NCBI GenBank assembly: GCA_034096865.1
Contig: JAWQFJ010016459.1
Location: 1 to 10,216, forward strand
Source: Theodoxus fluviatilis
Taxonomy: Eukaryota; Mollusca; Gastropoda; Cycloneritida; Neritidae
Direction of reading: 5' to 3'
DNA length: 10,216 nucleotides
Below are positions 1-7,474 of the stretch, piece after piece. Made by a program: the position numbers and the translations under genes. The notes under the pieces are model-generated. The model saw only the letters and a program-made list of their open reading frames with translations, made no database searches and was not told where the DNA came from. Within the stretch, counting starts at the first letter, position 1. The number at the start of each line of letters is the position of its first letter.

Positions 1-287
1 AAGGCAAAGACTCACAACGAGACACTTTTCCACCAGCGTCAGCCTGGGCAGAACTGCGATTTTCAGTGCTCAGCTACACAACACTGTTCGGCCACCGTCA
101 GTTTCTACGCATTCCGTGTCAAATGAATAACAAGAATTAGTCGAGAATTCGAAACAGTACAAAAAACTCACCTCCGAACATTGGAAACTCGATACACTTC
201 TGTTCACAAGCAGGTGTATCACAGTATGCCAGCAAAAACACAGTCTACCAGGGGAGGATCAGTTCTTGTTTTTGGGGTGGGGGGGGT
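1..287. other. Unassigned DNA at left edge
   Basis: I see no gene, repeat or clear splice site here. Frame 1 on the + strand is open from base 1 to a TGA near 126, but it shows no motif I recognise and does not resemble the part of the channel that should precede the first exon. The stretch is probably intron or flanking DNA. It runs into the G-rich repeat zone that begins near 278. Confidence 0.4.
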
Positions 288-568
288 TTCCAAACTCTTT
301 TAAGAGCGGGGGTGGGTGGGTGGGTGTTGTAGAGCTCAACCGAAACGTGATAGCGGAGGAGGGGGGTGGGTTGTTCAGTGCTAAACCGAAACGTGCAAGC
401 AGGGATGGTGGGTGGGTGGGTGTGAGGGAGGACGACCCTATTGGAGCGCTTGGAGCTCAGCCAAAACGTGGAAGCGAGGGGGGGGGGGGGGGGAGGAGGA
501 GGAAGAACGACCCCATAGGGACGCTTGCAGCTCAGCCGAAACGTGGAAGCGGGGGGGGGGGGGGGGGG
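288..568 (+). repeat. G-rich minisatellite with four degenerate units
   Basis: Four copies of a core close to AGCTCAGCCGAAACGTGGAA start near 333, 379, 454 and 529. They are separated by G-rich spacers. The last two units lie 75 bp apart and end in pure G runs at 478-493 (16 G) and 551-568 (18 G). GGGTGGGTGGGTG blocks occur near 310 and 410. The apparent proline- or glycine-rich open frames on both strands come from this composition and are not genes. The G runs could form four-stranded structures, and their lengths may be unreliable in an assembly. Confidence 0.8.
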
Positions 569-698
569 AGTTTTCACTGCAAAATGTTCCAATCTGGCGC
601 ATTCTTATGATGATCATTATCACTTTCAGGTAGCACATTTTGTTACTAATAAAAATAGTTTTTTAAATTTGTTTTTGTTTTTTTTGTTGTTTTATTTC

Positions 699-742
699 GG
701 GGGGGGGGGGGCCGTAAACACCGGAACCCCCCCCCCCCCCCC
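699..742. repeat. Facing homopolymers, G13 then C16
   Basis: A run of 13 G (699-711) is followed 15 bases later by a run of 16 C (727-742). The two runs are complementary and could form a GC hairpin with a short loop. A T-rich stretch precedes them, and TTCGTCCGCCCCTG follows the C run. I recall similar G-run/C-run plus TCCGCCCCTG ends from dispersed repeats in marine invertebrates, so this may be the end of a degraded element, but I cannot name a family. Confidence 0.55.
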
Positions 743-816
743 TTCGTCCGCCCCTGGTCTACTGTCGCATTTCGAGGGAGCGCAAGACACGTCCGACCAC
801 CTCGGCTGCTGACTGA

Positions 817-821
<5 letters not shown>

Positions 822-892
<71 letters not shown>
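822..892 (+). repeat. (GA)n microsatellite, about 35 units
   Basis: This is a pure GA dinucleotide run of 71 bases. Open frames reading Arg-Glu or Ser-Leu repeats through it are artefacts. Confidence 0.97.
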
Positions 893-895
<3 letters not shown>

Positions 896-927
896 AAGGG
901 GTGGCTACATTTGGCCACACCTATGTT

Positions 928-1363
928 TTAATCTTGTGGGGAACACTCCAAACATTCTGGCGTCATTTTCTCAAAACGTCGATTGCACATGATAGCGTCC
1001 TCAACAGCCTGTAACTGACCAGAATATTTGGATATGGCTCGAGATGGGTCAATGGGGCACCAGACTGATGAGAGCCACTTCATTAGCCAAAAACATCCGG
1101 CTTTATAGTAATGTTGTACGTATTCGTCAGCCATTTGTAAAATGTTTTACATTTCTATTCTTACCCTTCATCCTTGAGTGATCGTTTACGACATCTCAAA
1201 CCATGTTTATGGGTGAAATAGTGAAAATACCCTTCGATGCTTGAGTTTGATTAGAGACTTTCTGCTTTTCTATGGTTTGTAAGTAGTGTTCATCCTTGGA
1301 AAGTGCATTCTCAGCACTGTTTAAATCGATCATTAACTCCACATCGACCGAAGTGGCGATAAG
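928..1363 (-). other. Two unassigned minus-strand open stretches
   Basis: On the minus strand, 1363 down to 1196 is open for about 54 codons and has non-repetitive, protein-like content (key stretch VDVELMIDLNSAENALSKDE). A second frame is open from 1134 to 928 (68 codons, starting MADEYVQHYYKAG and ending near PECLECSPQD). They are separated by a stop and about 60 bases of AT-rich DNA. I recognise neither, see no linking splice sites I trust, and see no conserved motif. They could be decayed fragments of a transposon or gene, or chance open frames. The direction is opposite to the channel gene on this window. Confidence 0.2.
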
Positions 1364-1400
1364 CTACGCAGTTGCAGACGGCTCACCTGTAATCTTTCAG

Positions 1401-1582
1401 GTTCTGGGAATGGTCTTCGTCTGGTTCTGAACATCGAGCACTACGAGGACATGATTGGCCCACACGAGCCCATCGGAGTGAAGCTGCTCTTGCACGAACA
1501 GAAGGATGTGCCCATGGTGGATGCCTTGGGGCTGGCTGTGCCGCCCGGGTCGCACGCCTTCGTCGGGGTCCAGCTCCAAGTG
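1401..1582 (+). CDS. DEG/ENaC cation channel, internal exon 1 of 3 seen
   Basis: This exon encodes 60 full codons of the extracellular domain of a trimeric, amiloride-sensitive-type sodium channel of the plasma membrane (DEG/ENaC/ASIC superfamily). Reading begins with the last two bases of a split codon (phase 1), then SGNGLRLVLNIE, a histidine/tyrosine/glutamate stretch, IGVKLLLHEQ, and LGLAVPPGSHAFVGVQ. The pattern GNGL-x-hydrophobic-NIE, then GVK-hydrophobic-H, then PG-[ST]-H is the region between the CYTFN motif and the LPPP motif in ASIC-like channels. The acceptor is TCTTTCAG before 1401. The donor is taken as GTG/GTCAGT at 1583; a weaker in-phase choice is CAA/GTGGTC after 1579. The ~35 upstream residues with the CYTFN-like motif are not in the window. 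The subfamily is uncertain. Confidence 0.88.
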
Positions 1583-1735
1583 GTCAGTAGCATTTGGTCG
1601 GACACTTGAATATGACAAGCCACCCGCAAACCAGTCCTAACTCGGAGTTTGGACACATATCTAACACATTTGCAGATTTTCTTCTGATTATATCTGATAC
1701 AAGTATGAACTTAGCAGGCTCCACAGCCAGGGGTT

Positions 1736-3136
1736 CCAGCTGACGTGGGGGCATGGAGCGGCTCCAGCCGTATGTAGTTCTCTTAGTAGGATCAATGTTG
1801 TAGACATCATTCCCATTTGAAGAGAAGTTTCATGCCAGCGACCATTGAGAGGTTGCCTGTGAAGTTTCCCAGCACGGGGCATGGAGCGGCTCCAGCCGTA
1901 TGTAGTTCTCTTAGTAGGATCAATGTTGTAGACATCATTGCCATTTGAAGAGAAGTTTCATGCCAGCGACCATTGAGAGGTTGCCTGTGAAGTTTCCCAG
2001 CACGGGGCATGGAGCGGCTCCAGCCGTATGTAGTTCTCTTAGTAGGATCAATGTTGTAGACATCATTCCTATTTGAAGAGAAGTTTCATGCCAGCGACCA
2101 TTGAGAGGTTGCCTGTGAAGTTTCCCAGCACGGGGCATGGAGCGGCTCCAGCCGTATGTAGTTCTCTTAGTAGGATCAATGTTGTAGACATCATTCCCAT
2201 TTGAAGAGAAGTTTCATGCCAGCGACCATTGAGAGGTTGCCTGTGAAGTTTACCAGCACGGGGCATGGAGCGGCTCCAGCCGTATGTAGTTCTCTTAGTA
2301 GGATCAATGTTGTAGACATCATTGCCATTTGAAGAGAAGTTTCATGCCAGCGACCATTGAGAGGTTGCCTGTGAAGTTTACCAGCACGGGGCATGGAGCG
2401 GCTCCAGCCGTATGTAGTTCTCTTAGTAGGATCAATGTTGTAGACATCATTGCCATTTGAAGAGAAGTTTCATGCCAGCGACCATTGAGAGGTTGCCTGT
2501 GAAGTTTACCAGCACGGGGCATGGAGCGGCTCCAGCCGTATGTAGTTCTCTTAGTAGGATCAATGTTGTAGAAATAATTCCCATTTGAAGAGAAGGTTCA
2601 TGCCATCGACCATTTTTAGTGGTTGCCTGAGAAGTTTACCAGCACGGGGCATGGAGCGGCTCCAGCCGTATGTAGTTCTCTTAGTAGGATCAATGTTGTA
2701 GACATTATTCCCATTTTAGAGAAGTTTCATGCCAGCGACCATTTTGAGAGGTTGCCTGTGAAGTTTACCAGCACGGGGCATGGAGCGGCTCCAGCCGTAT
2801 GTAGTTCTCTTAGTAGGATCAATGTTGTAGACATCATTCCCATTTGAAGAGAAGTTTCATGCCAGCGACCATTGAGAGGTTGCCTGTGAAGTTTACCAGC
2901 ACGGGGCATGGAGCGGCTCCAGCCGTATGTAGTTCTCTTAGTAGGATCAATGTTGTAGACATCATTGCCATTTGAAGAGAAGTTTCATGCCAGCGACCAG
3001 CTGACGTGGGGGCATGGAGCGGCTCCAGCCGTATGTAGTTCTCTTAGTAGGATCAATGTTGTAGACATCATTCCCATTTGAAGAGAAGTTTCATGCCAGC
3101 GACCATTGAGAGGTTGCCTGTGAAGTTTACCAGCAC
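1736..3136 (+). repeat. Tandem satellite, eleven 128-bp units
   Basis: Units begin with GCATGGAGCGGCTCCAGCC at 1751, 1879, 2007, 2135, 2263, 2391, 2519, 2649, 2778, 2906 and 3012. Eight of the first nine are 128 or 129 bp apart, and unit 7 is 130 bp. Unit 10 is shortened to 106 bp, and unit 11 stops at the array edge. Copies are nearly identical. Diagnostic differences are ATTCCCATTT, ATTGCCATTT or ATTCCTATTT mid-unit, and TTTCCCAGC (units 1-3) or TTTACCAGC (units 4 onward) at the end. Units 7 and 8 carry extra substitutions and small indels (for example ACCATTTTT). Each unit holds a 13-bp interrupted palindrome TGGAGCGGCTCCA. Because 128 is not a multiple of three, all three frames rotate through it. 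The repeated minus-strand open frames of about 65 residues are therefore artefacts. Confidence 0.97.
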
Positions 3137-3275
3137 AGCTCCTTAGCAGAAGTACAGTATCAGCAAGTTGGTTTTCACTCATTTGAATGTATTTTCCAGG
3201 CACATTATTCCAGAATGCGAGAATTCGATGATTTTTGGCGAGCATTTCTGAAGAAATAAGTCATCGATCCAGATT

Positions 3276-3316
3276 CACACACACGCGCGCGTGCACACAC
3301 AAACACATCCACACCC
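3276..3316 (+). repeat. Short CA/CG alternating tract
   Basis: An imperfect run of CACACACACGCGCGCGTG followed by CA-rich sequence. It is alternating purine-pyrimidine and of microsatellite type. Confidence 0.8.
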
Positions 3317-3387
3317 CATCCTGTATTTTGGAGGGTATCTGTTATCTAGTTATGGAGTTCCAACCATAAGTATATTTTATCCCTGCG

Positions 3388-3422
3388 ACATATGCCGTCT
3401 TGGGCCGCAAGTCGGCATATGT
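3388..3422. repeat. 10-bp perfect inverted repeat, 15-nt loop
   Basis: ACATATGCCG at 3388-3397 pairs with CGGCATATGT at 3413-3422 across a 15-base loop that is itself GC-rich. It sits alone in intronic DNA with no gene attached, so no function can be assigned. Confidence 0.6.
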
Positions 3423-4140
3423 GTTTCACACTCGGAGACCGCTATAGCAGGCGCTAAAATAAACTATCAGTGGAGCGTCAGGTCTGGCTAGCAGAAAATG
3501 TTGCCTGAATTATACAGGCCGTGGAAGAGCCGCCAACTATTAAACCGCTGTAAGGCAGAAAAATCTAACTTTCACGAGTTGAGGGGAACGAAGCCTGGGA
3601 CTGTCCAAGTTTGACTGAGTTTTCACAACACTTTCGAAATGCTGAATCCCAAGGATGCGCCATTCAAATGCATATCACTCGGCACCAAATCATTTAGTTC
3701 AGAAACGGTTTCCACCACAGCACGAAAGTTAAAAAAAGGAAATTCAACGTAACTGTCAATCTACCAAGGACATTTCGCGGTGCGGGTTCACATAAACGAC
3801 TTCACGCATGTGCAGATTTTTTTTCTGGAGAAAATGTTGCGCAGTCCACAGAATATTAATTATAACATACGGGAGTGAATGAGAGCGATAGTGAGTGGAA
3901 GAGGGGAATATAGGACATTCTCATTTCTGAAACGGAAATTAAGCCCGAGTTTCGTCCCTTTACTTCTGGCAGTTCCGGTAGACTGGTAACAATAGAAGCT
4001 CATGTGATGATCTCTAGATCGTGGCAAAAGGATGACATTAAAGCATGCAAAAATATTAATTAGATTAAAAACTATTCGAAAATAGTCGTATTAGACTGTT
4101 TTAACGTATACTTTCTGCACAAAACCCACAGAAGATAAGT

Positions 4141-4588
4141 AAACAAACCTCACCGTACGTACCTAGCTGGCTAGCAGACGAACGCAATCGAACCGTATAG
4201 TCACTACGCCAGCAGACGATCGAGCTAGTGTGATATAATGTTTCATGTAAAGCTCGAATGAGTAGCAGCAGATAACTGTTTAGTTCTGACTTGAATTGAC
4301 TATTTCGTTTCCCTGGTCAGGCGAGGACAGAAAATTCACGATCATAGACTGATGAGTCGATGAGTGCATGATCAACTGCCTGCATTCGGCGTAATGTAAC
4401 GTGTAAGATTATGACAAGAAAATGGCATGAACGCAGATAACAAAGTTTCATGACAACTAAATTCACCAATTATATTAATAACTGACCATATTTACACCTA
4501 CAGCTAGTGCTAAAACCTTACATTCAAAGCAAAGAAAACATACTGCGGGGAGTGTCCCGGTCACTCATCAAAACTCAGTGCACGAGTG
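4141..4588 (-). repeat. Left arm of long palindrome
   Basis: This arm of about 448 bases is the inverted copy of 4627-5067. It begins AAACAAACC (the partner ends GGTTTGTTT) and ends CAAAACTCAGTGCACGAGTG (the partner starts CACTTCGTGTACTGAGTTTTG). Long blocks are identical, for example CATACTGCGGGGAGTGTCCC at 4541-4560. There are scattered substitutions and indels of a few bases, mainly in the outer part. Confidence 0.93.
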
Positions 4589-4626
4589 TCAGAGCAGATA
4601 AACAAATAAGAGAAAAGCGAAACGAT

Positions 4627-5067
4627 CACTTCGTGTACTGAGTTTTGATGCGTGACCGGGACACTCCCCGCAGTATGTTTTGTTTGCTTTGTATGTAAGG
4701 TTTTAGCACTAGCTGTAGGTGTAAATATGGTCAGTTATTAATATAATTGGTGAATTTAGTTGTCATGAAACTTTGTTATCTGCGTTAATGCCATTTTCTT
4801 GTCATAATCTTACACGTTACATTACGCCGAATGCGGGAAAGTTGATCATGCACTCATCGACTCTATCAGTCTATGATCGTGAATTTTCTGTCCTCGCCTG
4901 ACCAGGGAAACGAAATAGTCAATTCAAGTCAGAACTAAACAGTTATCTGCTGCTACTCATTCGAGCTTTACATGAAACATTATATCACACTAGCTCGAGG
5001 GTCTGCTGGCGTAGTGGCTAAGGTTCGATCGTGTTCGTCTCCTAGGTATGTACGGTGTGGTTTGTTT
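4627..5067 (+). repeat. Right arm of long palindrome
   Basis: This is the partner of 4141-4588, separated from it by only 38 bases (4589-4626). Transcribed as part of the channel intron, the two arms could fold into a hairpin of roughly 440 bp. Near its outer end is TGGCGTAGTGG (5007-5017), followed by GGTTCGATC (5022-5030). These resemble the A and B boxes of a tRNA-type internal promoter but lie too close together. Confidence 0.93.
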
Positions 5068-5068
5068 G

Positions 5069-5340
5069 AGCACTAGCTGTAAGTGTAAAAGTGGCCAGTT
5101 ATTAATATAATCGGTGATTTTAGTTGTAATGAAATTTTGTGTGTGTTTTAATGCCTTTTCTTGTCATCATCGACCCGATCTTACAATTTAGACATTACGC
5201 CGAGTGCGCTCAAGTTGATCACTCATCAACTCGATGATAGTGAATTTTCTGTCCTCGCCAGACCTGGGAAACGAAATTGTCAATTCAAGCCAGAACTAAA
5301 CAGTTATCTGCTGCTACTCATTCGAGCTTTACATGAAACA
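5069..5340 (+). repeat. Third, diverged copy of the palindrome arm
   Basis: From AGCACTAGCTGT to CGAGCTTTACATGAAACA this stretch aligns in direct orientation with 4705-4979. Its length is similar (272 versus 275 bases), but it has many substitutions and small indels. It is clearly older or faster-changing than the two facing arms. The open frame running 5161-5484 falls mostly inside it and has no coding support. Confidence 0.88.
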
Positions 5341-5571
5341 GTACTGTTTTCCACTTCCACATATATATACTTTGAGCGATATAGTATAGGCCTACAGTGC
5401 AGTCGCTACACGCTTCGAGAAAGCAACCGGAACTGCCAGGTTCTACCTAACGCGTTGTTTTTCGACAGAGAGCGCCGAGGATAACTCCTGCAGGGTACGT
5501 TAATGAGAATGTCCTATAGGCAGGTAAGGGTGGGAGTTTGAGACAGAGGTGGGATAGAATGGTGTAGGTAG

Positions 5572-5573
<2 letters not shown>

Positions 5574-5619
<46 letters not shown>

Positions 5620-5657
5620 ACGAGAGAGAATAAGAGAGATAGAATAAGAGAGAGAAT

Positions 5658-5727
<70 letters not shown>

Positions 5728-5750
5728 GAGAGAGAAAGAGAGAGAGAGAG
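5574..5750 (+). repeat. Interrupted (GA)n microsatellite upstream of exon 2
   Basis: Long GA runs are broken by GTATACGAGA, AATAAGAGAGATAG, AAAAAAAG and AAAGCGAG. The tract ends about 140 bases before the exon 2 acceptor. It is followed by a small ATGTT-type repeat (about 5821-5860). Confidence 0.95.
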
Positions 5751-5889
5751 CATTTTGCTGTTCTTACATTGCTTTCTGCGGAGAAAAAAATCCTGTAGTA
5801 AACGGTATAGCGAATAAGAGGATGTTATGTTATGTTACGTCATGTTATATCTTGTTACTTTATGTGTTCACCTTCCTGCATGCATGTAG

Positions 5890-6052
5890 GTGGACAACCT
5901 CCCTCCGCCCCACGGTGAATGTGACAGCCAGCGTTTAGAGTTCTTTCCCCCTGACGTACATTCGGTGGACGCCTGCAAGCTGTCATGCTTGACGTCAGAG
6001 ATGTACAGGGAGTGCGGCTGTCGTCATCATTTCATGCCCCACCACGTGAACG
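5890..6052 (+). CDS. DEG/ENaC cation channel, internal exon 2 of 3 seen
   Basis: This exon carries 54 codons plus one base (ending phase 1) of the channel's extracellular domain. It starts VDNLPPPHGEC, the LPPP-[YWH]-G-x-C motif typical of the family. It then reads EFFPPDVHSVDAC and the cysteine array C-x3-C-x8-C-x-C (residues 29, 33, 42 and 44 of the exon, CKLSC...CGC), followed by HHFMPHH. That array and its spacing match the disulfide-bonded palm/thumb region of ASIC-type channels, where the family also has a following MP motif. The acceptor is CATGCATGTAG before 5890. The donor is G/GTGAGT at 6053, and continuing past it gives an immediate in-frame TGA, which supports the exon end. The sequence and phase join to both neighbouring exons without a break. 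Confidence 0.93.
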
Positions 6053-6276
6053 GTGAGTGAGAGAAAGAAAGCGTTTGTTAACCACATAAGAGACTGGAAA
6101 AAAAGCAACCATCCCGAACAAATAAAGGAGTGTGCAAATAAATTAACAAACACACAGCCAAGCAGAGATATATTACAAAAGACTCTTGGTCAACTGGTTC
6201 TTAAAAGACTAGGTTGCTCCGAAGAAAGAGAACTGCCACATCCTAAAACAAGATTTCATCATTTGGATCTTCAAAC

Positions 6277-6427
6277 ATACACACACACGCACACACGTGA
6301 GCGCGCGCGCGCACACACGCACTCACACACATTTATACACATATTTATATACACACACGTGCGCACACACACACACACACGTGCGCACACACACACACAC
6401 GTGCGCACACACACACACACACACGTG

Positions 6428-6471
<44 letters not shown>
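6277..6471 (+). repeat. Compound CA/CG microsatellite with ACGTGCG interruptions
   Basis: CA runs are punctuated at near-regular intervals by ACGTGCG (about 6356, 6378, 6398 and 6422), and a pure CGCGCGCG block lies near 6300. It is a strongly alternating purine-pyrimidine tract. His-Thr and Cys-Val repeat frames across it are artefacts. Confidence 0.95.
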
Positions 6472-6473
<2 letters not shown>

Positions 6474-6627
6474 TTCCGAGCCAATGGCGTCCAGTAGTTA
6501 TCTTATGAAAATGCCAACTGTAAAATGCCCTTGGGTTGTTCTATAGCAATGTTGACGCGTGAGCATCGCTACTTACTCAATAAGGACACAAAATGGCGGT
6601 ATTTCAGGCTTCAATGATGATGTATGT

Positions 6628-6673
6628 GCTGCTGCTGCTGTTACTGCTGCTGCTACTGCTGCTGCTGCTGCTG
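6628..6673 (+). repeat. (CTG)n trinucleotide run, imperfect
   Basis: About 15 CTG units are interrupted by TTACTG and CTACTG. It sits inside the intron between channel exons 2 and 3. The polyleucine reading is not coding in my view. Confidence 0.9.
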
Positions 6674-6730
6674 AAGATAGTTTATAAAGAATTCGATCTA
6701 CGAAAAGTTATTCTCGAAACACTCAAAAAT

Positions 6731-7244
6731 CCTCCTCCTCCTCCTCCTCCTCCTGCTCTTGCTCCTCCAGCTCTTCCTGCTCCTGCTCCTCCTCCTCCCC
6801 CTCACCTCCCCCCTCCCCCTCCCTTCCCCCTCCCCCTTCCCTCCTCCTTCGCCTCCTCTTTCCCGTCTTTTTCCTCGCCCTCCTCTTTCTCGTACTTCTC
6901 CTCTCCCTCCTCCTTCTCCTCCCCCTCCTCCTTCTCCTCCCCCTCCTCCTTCTCCCCCCCCCCCCCCTCCTCCTTCTCCTCCCCCTCCTCCTTCTCCTCC
7001 CCCTCCTCCTTCTCCTCCCCCTCCTCCTTCTCCTCCCCCTTACCCTTCCCCTCCTCCTTCTCCTTCTTCTCCTCTCCCTCCTCGATCCTTCTCCTCCCAC
7101 TCCTCCTTCTCCTCCCCCTCCTCCTTCTCCTCCCCCTCCTCCTTCTCCTCCCCCTCCTCCTTCTCCTCCCCCTTACCCTCTCCCTCCTCCTTCCCTTCCT
7201 TCTCCCCTCCCTCTTACTCCCTTTCTTCCTTCCCCGCCTTCTCC
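6731..7244 (+). repeat. 514-bp polypyrimidine tract with 18-bp tandem units
   Basis: The + strand is almost purely C and T. It begins with (CCT)n and continues as repeated CCCCCTCCTCCTTCTCCT units in two blocks (about 6905-7045 and 7090-7170), with a C run of about 14 at 6954-6967. A few A/G interruptions remain, mostly at the left end. Polyproline, polyserine and polyarginine frames across it are composition artefacts. It lies about 230 bases upstream of the exon 3 acceptor. Confidence 0.95.
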
Positions 7245-7474
7245 AATCCCATATAATGGACTATTATAACCAAATACGAGAAAAGTGTTATTTAACGTAA
7301 TGAAAAGAGTGTACAAATGAAACATGTTCCGCCAATACTACCATCTTCCGTTTTGTATTTTTGTATGGAGTTCAGCTTCCTTCACAAAACTAAGATAGAT
7401 ATTTCCCACGCGAAGTTATCTGCTCTTGTAATATATGTGTGGGCATCGCTGTAAGCATAATCACTGGCTATTTT

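Larger units (their letters stand above)
3137..3908. other. Intronic DNA, mostly unique
   Basis: Apart from a CA/CG microsatellite (3276-3316) and a short hairpin (3388-3422), I see no repeat, gene or exon. Open frames here are short and carry no recognisable motif. Confidence 0.55.
3909..5518. mobile_element. Putative nested inverted-repeat (foldback-type) element
   Basis: The outer ends match in inverted orientation at two places. TATAGGACATTCTCATT (3909-3925) pairs with its reverse complement at 5502-5518, and CTGGCAGTTCCGGT (3966-3979) pairs with 5426-5439. Between these anchors the two sides are diverged and differ in length (40 versus 62 bases). Inside lies a much better preserved palindrome (4141-5067) plus a diverged third arm copy (5069-5340). 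There is no transposase-like open frame, so if mobile it is non-autonomous, like a foldback or MITE element. I cannot identify a target-site duplication. An inverted duplication of host DNA followed by decay is the alternative. Confidence 0.5.
1583..5889 (+). other. Phase-0 intron of about 4.3 kb between channel exons
   Basis: The donor GTCAGT follows exon 1, and the acceptor GCATGTAG precedes exon 2. The first exon ends and the second begins on codon boundaries, so the intron is phase 0. It carries the 128-bp satellite array, a mostly unique stretch (3137-3908), a nested inverted-repeat element and a GA microsatellite close to the acceptor. I found no additional channel exon inside it: the protein register passes directly from the PG-S-H strand to VDNLPPPHGEC, as in the family. 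Confidence 0.8.

Noticed and set aside
1..126. Upstream DEG/ENaC exon in frame 1
   Set aside because: It is open from the window edge but lacks the CYTFN-type motif and a credible donor in the right phase.
928..1134. Functional minus-strand gene
   Set aside because: The open stretch is only 68 codons, with no motif and no credible splice links. It is listed only as an unassigned stretch.
1736..3136. CRISPR array
   Set aside because: Units are directly adjacent 128-bp copies with no unique spacers, in a eukaryotic intron.
1688..3245. Series of repeated minus-strand frames starting MPRAGKLHRQ
   Set aside because: They are the 128-bp satellite read in rotating frames. The unit length is not a multiple of three, and copies restart at each unit.
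5000..5067. tRNA gene
   Set aside because: A- and B-like boxes are only 4 bases apart, and no cloverleaf with acceptor stem can be drawn.
6053..6508. 151-codon frame ending in Thr-His repeats
   Set aside because: The second half is the CA microsatellite. The first half is kept only as a low-interest observation because it lacks a start codon or motif.
6593..7300. 235-codon open frame rich in Pro, Ser and Leu, with a polyarginine frame opposite
   Set aside because: It is the direct reading of the CTG run and the polypyrimidine tract. All frames stay open because the tract lacks purines. It has no domain and lies inside a channel intron.
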